Assembly: GCA_021234155.1 (NCBI GenBank)
Contig: JAJEKV010000052.1
Location: 7,115,358 to 7,179,357 of the forward strand
From: Isoetes taiwanensis
Lineage: Eukaryota; Streptophyta; Lycopodiopsida; Isoetales; Isoetaceae
Direction of reading: 5' to 3'
Length of the DNA stretch: 64,000 nucleotides
Part shown: piece after piece, positions 11,755-22,736 of the stretch
How the letters are laid out: the number at the start of each line of letters is the position of its first letter
Position numbering within the stretch: position 1 is the stretch's first letter
Translations under genes and position numbers: made by a program
The notes under the pieces: model-generated
Database searches by the model: none
What the model was told of the DNA's origin: nothing
What the model saw: the letters and a program-made list of their open reading frames with translations, nothing else

Positions 11755-11913
11755 CATCATACTAATTTCACAATGCTGTAGTTCAGGCATTTGAAGTCTC
11801 TTTATGTAAATGTGCGCAATGCTTTCTCCAATGTGGCATCATACTAATTTTCCAATGCTGTAGTTCAGTCATTTTTCTTTATGTGAATGCGCGCAATGCT
11901 TCCTCCAATGTCT
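11755..11913. repeat. Diverged direct duplication, about 80 bp each
   Basis: Two successive blocks share CATCATACTAATTT, CAATGCTGTAGTTCAG, TTTATGT, GCGCAATGCTT and CTCCAATGT in the same order. This fits an old local tandem duplication. No coding role is apparent, and the following 300 bp to the LINE tail show nothing recognisable. Confidence 0.7.
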
Positions 11914-12322
11914 ATTTAATAATCATTGACTGACATTTCCAGCGGATCTTTATGGACTTGAAATATAGCTTTAACATTTTCAAACACAGATGTCGCACCT
12001 AGAGATACTATTGTTCAAGCAGATCAAGCACTCTCAAGGTGCAATTAAGTCAGATGGGTTATGCAATGAAGGTATTTACCATGGCCATCTCTCTTCCATA
12101 CAAACACAGCTATAAAAGGTTCTATTAAGCATATTATTAAGGTTTGTTCAATAACAGATGCTCTATTAAATTCTGTATTTCTTTTCATAAGGCTGTTATG
12201 GAGGACATGCAGGAATGCATAAAAAAATTTGGGCACATGAGCTTTTAGGAATAGAATAGAATAGTTTTTTTATCGTCCACTGAGACCAATCGGCCTATGG
12301 GACCCAGAAGGAGCGCAGCAAA

Positions 12323-12393
12323 CTTATTACTGTCCGGGTTAAAAAACCCCCGCCCCGAAGGGTTTTCGAGGGAAAAACCGTGGCAGTAATAAG
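12323..12393 (-). other. Conserved structured LINE 3'-UTR module, copy 2
   Basis: Bounded by a perfect 10-bp inverted repeat, CTTATTACTG and CAGTAATAAG. Inside, GGTTTTTCCCTCGAAAACCC is followed by a G-rich GGGGCGGGGG and T-run. It aligns with 5667-5735 and 57788-57852. As RNA it would form a stem around a partly self-complementary interior. It lies just upstream of the terminal box of this LINE. Confidence 0.7.
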
Positions 12394-12449
12394 AATGCTG
12401 TCAAACTGTACAAGTATACATCATCATGAAATAAATGTGTATGTACATG

Positions 12450-12665
12450 TCAAGTGCGTGCCCGAGGACATAGCTGATCTCGCATGTCTATGACCTCCTG
12501 AAGGTATGATCCTAGCATCCGTACGGATGCCGTGCTCAATGTCACATGTAGCGGTGGCGGGCGACCAACTTCGGCATAGCGTCCGGATTTGATCATATTT
12601 GGGCAACTTTGAAGGGTATGGGATTCATCCTCAATGACTCCCATTTGGCAAAGATTGATGAGCAC
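12450..12665 (-). pseudogene. LINE C-terminal zinc-knuckle region
   Basis: The minus-strand translation reads NLCQMGVIEDESHTLQSCPN. It aligns with CKVCNEEVVEDEAHVLLWC of the 58-63 kb LINE: a C-x2-C then H-x4-C arrangement, with the first Cys lost from this short frame. Such motifs follow the RT in many LINE proteins. Confidence 0.6.
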
Positions 12666-13100
12666 GTCCCGGCGTGGCTCACCAATCCATCTGCTGTCTC
12701 AATTCAAGATGATGTGCCCCGTATGCGAATGGAGGCAATGAGTCCAAGCGTCTTTTCATGGGCAAGTGGGTGCGCAGGTAGCATTGTGGGCCTCGTTCCA
12801 ATGTGGGATTTATGTGGGTATTTGGTAGTGTCTTTGTCTTTGACTGTTCAAGGGGCTGGCATCCCAAAGCTTGCCGATGAAGCAAGCGTCAAGATATTGC
12901 CTCAAGCTATGGCGATCCGCCTCTGTTTGCACATGTATGCACCTCGTGTTCCCGCACATTCCATCTAGCCATCCATTGAGCTCTCTTTTCCTCCAAACAG
13001 GCCTTGAGGCGTTGTGGCCCCATTGCCATGATATAAGCTAGTTTTGGGGAGGCGAGCATCGCCCATGTTGACCACCTTCCGAAAATAGACAATGTGGCGA

Positions 13101-13844
13101 TCAAGGGCAGCCCTCACGAAGAGGCAAGAATCCTGTTTCTGCAGTAGAATTTGATATGGGACTGTGGACTTCACCCCTAGTGCTCGTTACCAAGAAGGCT
13201 TTACGCACACTGCCCAAGTCATTCCAAGTAGCGAGGGATACCATCGGGCCCCATACTTCCACCCCGTATAAAAGGGCGGGCTCCACTAAGACTTTGAACA
13301 GGTGTGACTGATGGGTCCAATCATACAACTCCGCTCTATGACTATTGTTTTGCATTGCATATAGTGCTTTCTGACCCCACCAGTAACTTCGTAGCCGTAT
13401 GGATGTGTCCCAGTGCATAGTAGACGGAAACTCCACTCCCAAATATTTGTATGTGGATGCTACTTCCACATTCTGCCCTTGGTAATGGAAGGAGGGGATC
13501 CTCGGCTGTCGTGAAGATGATATGAAAACCACCTTAGTCTTGGCCAAGTTGACGCCAAGCATATCGTCGCTTGACAAAATGTGTCCGGGGCATCGAGATG
13601 TCGTTGCATGTCTGGCTGGTGTGTAAGCTAGGAGGTCCACATCATCAGCATATATTAACTGCTTGATGATCTGGTAGAGAAGGTGAGCCCCGTCGCCCCC
13701 ATTATCAGCAAGCCAGCTCTCCAATTGATCAATGTAAAGCCCAAACAATGTTGGGGAGAGAGGGCATCCCTGGCGAACCCCGATACTACTATCAAATGGT
13801 TGGCTTGTTACGCAACCGACCCGAGCATCTTTCATAAAGCACAT
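13101..13844 (-). pseudogene. LINE reverse transcriptase core ORF piece
   Basis: A 247-residue open stretch with RT motifs in order: GVRQGCPLSPTLFGLYIDQL, IYADDVDLLAYTPA (YADD catalytic box intact), KTKVVF, and YKYLGVEF. It then reads KALYAMQNNSHRAELY and VEPALLYGVEVWGP. Upstream RT motifs lie in another frame around 13850-14330, so at least one frameshift separates them. It directs reverse transcription in intact relatives; this copy cannot make the full protein. Confidence 0.85.
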
Positions 13845-14305
13845 TAATGCATTCTCGCAAATCTACGGGAACCCCGGTGCCGCAATCTTGCCCATAGTTT
13901 TTCCCCGAGGCACGTGTCAAATGCCTTTGCAAAATCCACGGCAACAATATAGATCCCGACGGGCGGTTCCGCTGTCTTCAACCGAGCTTCGCAATGTGAA
14001 GATGTGGTCAATGGTTGAGTGTCGGGTCTGCGAATCCCGCCTCGGTGAGGGCCCAGATCTCTTGCCTCTGCCCGCCCCCGTCAGCAAACCGCTGCTCGAG
14101 AATCCCGGCAAGCAATTTTGCAAACACCGAATCGACCATGATTGTTCGGTAATTACCGGGCAAAGGCGGGTCACCGCCTTTATAGATGGGAACAACTCGC
14201 TATTGGTCCATCGCGACGGAAGCCTTCTGTAATGCCTTGTTGAACAAGGCGATTAAAGATGGTATTATGGACGGCCCCGCCCACTTAAGCAATTCTGCTC
14301 GCATG

Positions 14306-15052
14306 CTATCCGGTCGGGCTTTCCCATTGGCAAGACGCCGTAAGCCTTGTTCCACGCCACGAATCGTGATTTCCCAAAGATTGGGCCTTCTTAGGGGGTA
14401 ATGCTGCATGTGCACCCTGAGGGTCGTATAGCTGTTGCAAGTATTGCCTCCACTGCTCGGGAGTGATGTTCCCTGTGGGCTGTACTGGCTTTCTAAGAAC
14501 CCTTCGCCAGAAGGTCCTGGGGTGACGTTCCAGGAGATAAAACATTTCCCTTTGATGTGCTGCAATGTACCTGGCTTTCTTAGCTTTAAGGAAGACGCGG
14601 TACTGTCTGACTGCATGTGGGCGTAAAGCAGGGTCTGTGACTTGGCGGAGCCAGCGTTTGTGTTCCTTGCACTCTGCATCAAACCATTGATTACGTGGGA
14701 AGGTTGTGTTCCTGGAGGTCCGTCGCGGGCGGCTTATCCCAAAGCATCTCTCTGCCGCAGTCCTAAGCACATCAGTCAGCCGGGCTGTCTGTTGCTCTAG
14801 TGTAGGATATTGCAAAATTTCTGCCAGGTCATCTATAAGCATCTGGGCATAAGCCCCCGCATGTTCATAATCCAATCGCAGCTGAGGCATGTGAGGAGCT
14901 GTGGCACAGGGGGTTCGCACAACCCGCCAAACCAACTTCAAGTAAAGTGGTAAGTGGTCTGAGTCGATCTCTTCATCCCTATTAGTTGTTCCCACCTGAA
15001 AGTGCTTGACGACATGCATATCCTGCTCAGGCACCAGCACATAGTCCACCAC
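14306..15052 (-). pseudogene. LINE endonuclease C-terminus and linker ORF piece
   Basis: The piece begins VVDYVLVPEQ and includes DSDHLPLYLKL, the catalytic SDH-type histidine region of APE-like endonucleases. A basic linker follows. A frameshift near 14400-14500 moves the frame into GLRRLANGKARPDSMRAELL (about 14320), the N-terminal RT motif also seen as GLKRLANGKAAD in the 58-63 kb LINE. The original protein is therefore broken here. Confidence 0.75.
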
Positions 15053-15085
15053 ACTAGATCCTCCCCCCTGGTTTTCCTGTCTACA

Positions 15086-16035
15086 AGTGCTCTTGCGGGT
15101 GGAGTTGTTTACATATACAAGTGCAAGGCGTTGCTTTTTTTATTACTCAATTATGATCTACAAGCTGTCTTAGATCTACATTCAGACATCTTAAGGTCCA
15201 TGCTAATGGAGGAAGACATTGACTCAGCCATGAGTACTTGATTGAGATATACTCTAATCTACAAGCTTCAAGTTTATGGAGACTTGGTATTTCAAGGGTC
15301 TATTATGTATTTGATATTTCTGCTTATCAGATATATGTTGTTTCCTTTTATGATTGATGATTAAGGTTAACAGCTTCGAAATGAAGATGGTAAAAAACAT
15401 GATATTTTCTTCATGGTTCTGGAATTAATAATTAAAGGTTAAAGATATTTGAATATTTGGAGTAAAAATGGTTTTGCCACTACACGTCTTTGCTAAGTTT
15501 TTCCCATCCGGTTTGGCCGAGTTTAGATTAACCATTATTGTAGGATCTGCCCATCTTTATAGGGACAACCAGAACATTGCATATTGACATTATAGGTCTT
15601 TATTCAACAAGCAAACAACATGATTATTATTGTAACTTATTACTATTCATTAGAAATCCCTATAATATACTTATCACATAAGAATATTAACACAATGGAA
15701 ATATGATTTGAAGTATACATCCTATATATGTGATTATTCCCTTTGTCTTGAACGTGTAGAAAATAGTGAAACATTGTGAATTTTTTTTCTTTCTCTAAAT
15801 ACTATATATTCTCTACATAAGGCGCACAAGCACAAACTCAAGTACAAGATCGGGTAGGGGTATGTAAAAATTAGGATAGTTCGAAAGTACATCTACGGAA
15901 GGGGGCTTGGAAACTGGCTTTTCCTATTTACGTATGTAGGGGTTTTCCACCTCCAAAAAGTCGTATACATGGGTTTTTTGTTGACCCCTTGCACGCAGAT
16001 GTGGTATCCCCATATGCCTAGGTGAAACCCCCGGG
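15086..16035. other. AT-rich intergenic sequence
   Basis: No ORF, splice-supported exon or repeat recognised between the 5' end of the minus-strand LINE and repeat R2. Sequence around 15890-16035 is less AT-rich and lies next to the R2 boundary. Confidence 0.6.
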
Positions 16036-17377
16036 ATAAACTGTAGAGGCTCGAATCAATTTGTTCGAACCCTTCCTCTGACACCTAATGGTCTCGAAAA
16101 ACTTACAGATTCTATTTTCCCTGTTTCATTTACTTTAATCGATCTCTCTGTCCCTGTAAGTCAAATCCATAGCCCATCAAATGGGTAGAATCAACACATT
16201 GTGAAGATCTGTAGGTCGTCTGCTGCAGCGTTCGTACCAATAATATGAGGGAGTATATCGAGTTTGAAAACAAGGCATTATGAATTAACAGAATTTTAGT
16301 AGTTTTTTCTCCTGCCTGTGCTTTTTTCGCTGGCACCGCTTCTGTTCTGTGCAATAATTCTTCGTTCAATATTTGTGACAGTCTGCAGCGTTCTGGCATT
16401 CTTTGGGAGTAGTTTCTCGCACGATCCTCAAATTGAGATGATTTTCCAAATGTGTAGAATCCGCGCCTCTGCTGACAGAGATACAGAGAGATGGAAGCCA
16501 TGAAACTAATATCGGTTGAAAAGAGAATGAAGAGTTAAATTTTCCATCAAATTGTGGCACTTCTGATTGGAAGAACTGATCAAATCCCTAAGGTTCCAGA
16601 TGATGGCAATTGCCTCTTTCCTCTAGTCTGCCCTTCTTAGCAATGTTACATTTGTCCACGATTGCCTTGCGGTCACCTTTGTTCTACCCAAGTTACTCTT
16701 TTGTTTGTGGCACCATGGAAGCTGGAAGTTGGAAGCAATCGGATTCCTCATTATCCTGTTTATGTGAGTGTATCTAATCTCCATTTGTATAATCGGATTC
16801 CTCATTATCGCGTTTTATGTGAGTGTATCTAAACACATTTGAAGCTCCATATACAAAGCCAGTAGCCGGCCTCTAGTTGCCTGAGCCTTCCTACGTCCCA
16901 ACTGCTTAGCAAAGGATAACTGCTGCCAAAGAGTCAACAACCCCAGATATACCTTGAAGACGAAAAAAGGTAGAGGACCAGGCATGCCTGCAGCTATCAG
17001 TAAACTCAGGGTCTCACAAATATCGAGTGTTAAGCTTGAAATAAGTTCTTGTAGCTCGCCTATGCACTGGCGCTGTAACCGAAAGCCATTGTGGATTGTG
17101 ATCAGATATGGAACTATCCAACATATTTGTCCGTTGCAAGTTACCCAGTAAGCCAGCAGCTATTTACATTATAATACCCACGATCGTGCCAAGCGTAAGC
17201 TCTACCTGGTCCAGTCCAGCCATTACACCACGTAAAAGACTGGTCTCCATCAAGCTCTACCATTCTGTCGTTCAGCACAAGCTGCCTCCACTACTCACGT
17301 TCAAATCCCTGAATAACCTGTGTACCTCTACCACACCTATCCGCTTCAAACTCAACCATATTAAAATCACCAACTAG
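16036..17377. repeat. Dispersed/segmental repeat R, copy R2 (left-truncated)
   Basis: Matches R1 from about 10255 onward with roughly 95% or higher identity by eye. It lacks the 9310-10255 portion. At its right end it carries the same minus-strand L1 endonuclease fragment as R1 and then runs without a break into more L1 sequence at 17378-18090. Copy R1 has a small deletion near 10660 relative to 16440. Confidence 0.75.
16130..16501 (-). other. ORF within repeat R, unidentified
   Basis: A 123-residue ATG-started ORF beginning MASISLYLCQQRRGFYTFGK. The same reading frame is partly kept in R1 (10373-10618) and R3 (19175-19405 and 24292-24528, split by the gypsy element). Because the copies are very similar overall, the shared frame does not by itself show selection. 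No domain recognised; it could be non-coding. Confidence 0.25.
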
Positions 17378-18090
17378 TAGCCATGCTACATTATGACCAA
17401 GTCGTATAATCTTAGTCCGTAAAATGGCCACAGAGAGCCTCGCCGTGGCTGACTAGGTGCATACACATTCACAATCCCCCACTCTTGCCCCCTCACTAAA
17501 GCGTGTATGAGGATCACAAAAGCCGAAATTAGTTGATGTCCCAACAGCAGGGGTAGTAGAAGCACTTGTCGACACAGAAGAAGTAGCACGCACTGGAGCT
17601 ACACCACTAGGGGTGCGGATTCGGGATGGGGTGGGAGAAGCCGAAACAGCCGAGATGATGGAAGAGGAGGAAATTGTTGTAGATCAGAAAGTGAGGCAGA
17701 AGGTATACCATCAGGAGCTAAAGGATTAAGCCAAGAGTTTGCTGGCAATTGGAGGCCAATTGAGGCATTAATAGGAACAGAAAAGATCCCGGACGCAGCA
17801 AAGTTGGAGCTATTCAAAATAAGAGAGCTTACCTCAGAAGGTAAAGCACACGAAGAAAACACATCAGGGTTTGTCATGGAGACCGAAATGGAAGTGCTGC
17901 AATCCGACATAGCTAGATGTGTTGAAGTATCTGATGCCATACACCGATGGAGATCTCACCGAGACAGCTTTCCAATGCATTAGAATTCGCTCCATTCTGA
18001 CACCCGGTGAGGGAGATACACAAAAAACCGTCTGGCGCCTAGGTTGCTTGGGATTAAAATAGTTGAAGGCTTTCCTTCAATCGTCCATAC
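17108..18090 (-). mobile_element. Decayed L1 fragment: 5' leader, ORF1 start and endonuclease
   Basis: Read on the minus strand, a leader (18090-17941) contains TTGGAAAGCTGTCTCGGTGAG. An ATG at 17940 then opens a 113-residue Ser/Pro-rich ORF. Next comes endonuclease text GQEWGIVNVYAPSQPRRGSL (about 17490), matching GQEWGIVNVYAPNQPSQRGA of the L1 at 41-47 kb, then the GDFN region shared with R1. ORF1 runs straight into the endonuclease with most of ORF1 missing, so an internal deletion is likely. No RT is present. Confidence 0.65.
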
Positions 18091-18094
18091 CTAA

Positions 18095-19368
18095 TAAACT
18101 GAAATTTGAATGATATGGAATCTTCAATGTTGAAATTTTCTTTCAATGAAATTAAAATAATAAGCTAGAACCTGTTAGAGCCAATCAAATTACACCTACA
18201 TAGAATTTGCATCCCTCTTTCCATTCCGGATTGGGTTCAATCCTACACGGATTTTGTGACCACCTTCAAATAATGCCTACATTCGGCATGTTTTAAAACG
18301 CGAAAAAGTTTCTCCGCTATTGTGGAGCGGTGCCGCCATGGCTCTGTTCTGCTCTGTTTGGGCACCTGGCATTCTTCTGCGGCTATCAAAAGTATAGACT
18401 ATGGCATTCTTCTGCGGCTATGGCTGAGCAGGGCATTTTTTTGCTATGGCTCCTTCTTAGCTCACCTCTTTGTTTTTTCTTTCCTGAGTTTTGGCTATGC
18501 AGTCTTGAATGATTTGCAATGCTGATTTATCCAATTGCAGTCTTGTTTTTCTTTCCTTCTACCTCTGTCTTGGATGTTTTATGCAGTAACATTTTTCATA
18601 GCCATTGTCCAATCTGTTGCAGTACCAGGCCACCGGGATGCACTTACCTGGCAAAAAATCCTGCTGGCAAATGTTACTACTTCCAAAAGAGAGTCATGAA
18701 TCTGCACTTTGGCATGAATCTGGCCTTGTATAAGAGAGCCCACGTTGTGCGAATAGAGTTGCATTGCGAATGGAGTTGCTAAAGATCTCTTGGGCGTAGT
18801 GTTCTGCTTAGAAATTTGAAGGTGCGCGTTTATTATGCACGGGAAAATACCCCTCGCGACTGCTGGCGGTGCCGCCTTGCAAATTACCCCAGAAAACCTA
18901 GAAAACCTCGAGGGTATTTTCCCTTATACATTAATTATTTCCAGCCTTTGCAACTTGGCTAAGAACAGAGAGGCGTTGCCAGATTTTTGAAGAATTTGGG
19001 GAAGGAAATCGAGGGTACTGCTTTTTTTCAAGGATAAACTGTAGAGGCTCGAATCAATTCGTTCGAACCCTTCCTCTGACACCTAATGGTCTCGAAAAAC
19101 TTACAGATTCTATTTTCCCTGTTTCATTTACTTTAATCGATCTCTCTGTTCCTGTAAGTCAAATCCATAGCCCATCAAATGGGTAGAATCAACACATTGT
19201 GAAGATCTGCAGGTTGTCTGCTGCAGAATTCGTACCAAAAATATGAGGGAGGATATCGAGCTTGAAAACAAGGATTATGAATTGACAGAATTTCAGTAGT
19301 TTTTTCTCGTGCCTGTGCTTTTTCCGCTGGCACCGCTTCTGGTCTGTGCAATAATTCTTCCTTCAATA
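18095..19368. repeat. Dispersed/segmental repeat R, copy R3, left part
   Basis: Matches R1 9310-10600, including AATAATAAGCTAGAACCTGTTAGAGCC near the start and the GTTCGAACCC site near 19060. A block near 18510-18545 is absent from R1. The copy is interrupted at 19368 by the gypsy element; it resumes at 24429. Confidence 0.75.
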
Positions 19369-19581
19369 TGAAATGCATAAATGACGTGCTAGCTATACTC
19401 GTCACCCAACCACGAGCTCAGCACAGATACTGAATCCTGATGAGCTCTCCCCCGAGCCTCTTTATAGCTAGCAACCCTCCATGCATGCATGCAACCCCTC
19501 TAGGGATGCATGCAACCTCTTAGGGATGCATGCAAATGCATGCAATCCCTCTCTGGACGTCCACGTCCAGTGTCTATTGCA
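19369..19581 (-). repeat. 3' LTR of the gypsy element (213 bp)
   Basis: Near-identical to 24161-24423 apart from a few substitutions and a 50-bp duplication found only in the other LTR. It contains repeated GGGATGCATGCAA units and the palindrome GGACGTCCACGTCC. The polypurine tract abuts it at 19582-19594. Confidence 0.95.
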
Positions 19582-19671
19582 TTCCCTCCCCCTTGACATC
19601 GCAGCAGTCCTCTGCTGCAAGGGAACTAGAGTCCTTTTGCCATCTTAGCATAATCTTTTCTTGGCCCTCGT

Positions 19672-19881
19672 TTAGTAGGCTACTAGAAGCCTCCCCAATG
19701 TCTTTGCCTTCCTTTTGTGATATTCATGCAGAATATCGGAATAGGCCTCTAATAAATTGCCACGAACCCATGAAGCGTCCTCCAAAGGCTTATTGACAAA
19801 CTTAACCAAATATTGCTTAGAACCACTAGTGGATTTATCATTGAGAATTGTTTTAGGCTCAAAACTTGAATCCTCAATCAA
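19672..19881 (-). pseudogene. Gypsy integrase C-terminal chromodomain
   Basis: Reads SKQYLVKFVNKPLEDASWV then NLLEAYSDILHEYHKRK. This matches the chromodomain core (Y-L-V-K-W, P-x-E-x-x-T-W-E) found after integrase in chromoviruses, where it is thought to guide insertion into particular chromatin. One core Trp is replaced by Phe. Confidence 0.75.
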
Positions 19882-20435
19882 TTCGGTTCGCTTATTCGCC
19901 CTAGTTGGGGCAAATCTTTTCCTTGATAGGCTTTTTAAAATGAGACATTAACAACGTCATGCATTTTCCAATCTTGAGGTAATCGCAACTTATATGCATT
20001 CTCATTGATAACTTTAATGACTTGAAAGGGTCCATGGAATCGAGGAAGCCAACTTAAGGTCTTTCTTTTGTGGCGTCCTTCTTAAAGTGGCCTTTGTGAA
20101 TCCTCATCCATACCCAATCACCTTCCTTAAAAGTCATTGTTTCTTTGTATCTTAGATGATTTCTTGAGAAAAGTAGCTTGAGCATCACGAATACGAGCAC
20201 GAAGCAAGTCTATAAGATCTTTATGCTCAAGAATAAAATCATCGCCAGCGGGAACATCATCACACACTCTAAAGAGTGGTTCCCGAACCGGTGACCATAG
20301 GCGCACGAAAAGGTGTCATCTTAATGGTAGGCTGAGCGGTGTTATTATAAACAAACTTCAGCAAAGAGGCAAGTAGGGTTCCCAATGTCCCACGATGTTC
20401 ATTGACAAATCCTCTTAAGATGGGCCGAAATAACC

Positions 20436-21395
20436 TTATTTACCACCTCGGATTGCCCATCGATCACGTGGATGAAAAGCGGTGGAAAACCGTAATTCGG
20501 TTCCTAATTGCATAAATAGGGCCTTCGAGAATTTGCTTGTGAACTTAGTATCTCGGTGCGAAATAATGATCTTAGGGAGACCATGCGGCCGAAATATCTC
20601 TTTAATAAAAATAGTTGCGACATCATAAGCTTTTAATTTATTTGAACAAGGAATAAAGTGTGCTTGCTTAGTCAAACAATCCACAAGCTGTCCAAATCAT
20701 ATTATTCTTCCGAGAACTCGATGGGAAACCTACAATGAAATCCATAGTAACTGTTCCCACTTACTTTGCGGAATAGGCAAAGGCAAAGGAATACCATGAG
20801 GTTTCTTAGGAACTTTCTTAATGCGTGGTACGTCACACAAAAGCGTATATGAACCATCACATCCCGACGCTTAAGCCGGGCCAAGTGAAATAGGGTTCAA
20901 CCTTAGCCAAAGTAGCGATAAGCCCACGATGACTGCATTAGGTGCATCATGGACTTCGAAGAATAAGTTGTCTAAAGGCACGAACAATACATAACTTTGG
21001 ACCCTTATACAAGAAACCATTCGTTATCTTATACCCAAAAGCGTTACCGGTTTGAGCCATCAACCAAATATCTTTATAATCGGGGATCGGTTGCATAAAG
21101 TTGTTTCATGTCATCCAAATGATCGATTGCGCCAATAGAAAGAGAACATACCTCATAACCTCTTCTACTTAATGCGTCCGCAACCACATTCTCCTTACAC
21201 GGATGATAATCCCTTTGTAAAATCATCTTCTTTGCATAAACGAAACCCACTTAAGTTGGCGTTCGGATAAATTTTTCGGGAAACTATATGTTTGATGCTT
21301 TGATGATCAGTCAAAATATGAGCGGTGGAGCCTAAAACATAATGGCGCCAAACCTTCAAAGCATGGATAACGGCCAAGAATTCTTTATCATACAC
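20436..21395 (-). pseudogene. Gypsy RNase H and integrase (frameshifted)
   Basis: RNase H text YDKEFLAVIHALKVWRHYVL and TDHQSIKHI is at 21395-21195. Integrase is at 20684-20436: DCLTKQAHFIPC, then SHRDTKFTSKFSKALFMQLG with the second catalytic Asp, then TAFHPR before a frameshift that destroys the normal TDGQSE motif. The zinc-binding HHCC part lies in broken frames around 20700-20960. Confidence 0.8.
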
Positions 21396-21623
21396 ACTAT
21401 ATCTACTTTGATTTCAAAAATTTCACGACTTTCAAAAGCGATAGGATGATCTTCACGCATCAAAAGCGCACCCAAAGGCAGTCCCACTAGCATCAACACA
21501 CATCAAGTAGGGCACTCCAAACTTTTGGTAATCGAGTCTGGGGAGGGTTAACCATAGCATCCTTCAAAGCCTGAAAAGCAATTTGTTGATTATCACCCCA
21601 TAAGAAAGGCACATCCTTTTTAA

Positions 21624-22553
21624 TTAATAAATAGAGTTCTGAAGCAATGCTAGCAAAATTCTTGACAAATTTTCTATAATAACTGCACAATCCCAAAAAC
21701 GAGCATAAGCGATCGAAGAAGGCGGACTAGGCCAACTTAAAATTGCATGTACTTTGCTAGGATCCACTTTGAGACCTTCGCGGACAATATGGCCTAAGTA
21801 TTCAATCTCTGATTGAAAGAATATACTTTTCTTAGTATTGAGCGTGATCCGTTCTTTTCGCAAGCGAGAAAAAACCTCTTGCAAATGCAAATAGTGTTCT
21901 TCTAAAGACTTGCTAAAAACTAAAATATCATCAAAGAAAACAACTACAAAATGACCATGCACATTCTCAAAGATTCGCCCCATTAACCTCGCAAAGGAAG
22001 CCGGCGCATTTGTGAGACCAAAAGGCATGACTAGAAACTCATAATGTCCAAAAGTCATTCTAAAGGCTGTTTTATGCACATCTTCTGGCGCCACTTTAAG
22101 TTGCCAATAGCCAGACTTGAGATCTAGACGGCTAAAAACCTTAGCACCTTGTAATTGATCAAATAGATCATCCTTGACGTGGAATAGGAAACTTATTTTT
22201 ATAGTAATCTTATTCAAGGCACGGTAATCAATACACATACGCCAAGAATTGTCCTTTTTCCTGACCAGTAAAACTGGTGCACCAAAAGGTGAGGAACTAT
22301 GCCGAATTAAACCAGCTTGAAGTAACTCATCAAGTTGGCGCTTAATCTCAGCTTGTTGCCCATGCATTCTCCTATAAGGAGCTTGATTTGGGGGTTCCTT
22401 TCCCGGCAAAAGATCAATTGTGTGGTCTTCTGGCCGCTGAGGAGGTAATGATGTGGCAATGTCATTAGAAAACACATCAGAATGATTCATAAGAAACAAA
22501 GTTTGACGTTCATTTATTGGTGATGTAATTGACTTATTACACGAAGCCACCAA
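21624..22553 (-). pseudogene. Gypsy reverse transcriptase
   Basis: A 309-residue open stretch with the full RT core: LLVRKKDNSWRMCIDYRALN, FSRLDLKSGYWQLKVAPED, FLVMPFGLTNAPASFARLMG, and VVVFFDDILVFSKS with the FFDD form of the YxDD box. It ends with EYLGHIVREGLKVDPSKV. A frameshift near 21700 separates it from the connection segment LGLCSYYRKFVKNFASIA (21696-21493). It would copy element RNA into DNA in an intact copy. Confidence 0.92.
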
Positions 22554-22736
22554 GTAAACAAAAAGGAGATTTCATTGCCAAACGCTTAAATTGAACAACG
22601 AGACCATTGGAATGGGGGCTATCACAAGATCCTTAACCAACTTAAAGGTCTTTTCCCCGCCATCCAAGGCTAACAAAAGAGTACCAGAAACCCAGTCAAC
22701 CAAAGGATTATACTCTTGATGCCCGCGGCATCCCAA

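Larger units (their letters stand above)
12243..15085 (-). mobile_element. 5'-truncated LINE (non-L1 type), minus strand
   Basis: Read on the minus strand, the order is: endonuclease C-terminus (about 15052), linker, reverse transcriptase, C-terminal zinc-knuckle region, structured 3'-UTR module (12393-12323), terminal box (about 12304-12273) and a short (TATTC)n tail. The endonuclease N-terminus is missing, so the copy is 5'-truncated near 15085. Relatives in this window are at 1.66-5.88 kb and 58.36-63.28 kb. The RT motif GVRQGCPLSPTLFGLYIDQL differs from typical plant L1 and RTE motifs as I know them; the clade was not determined. Confidence 0.85.
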
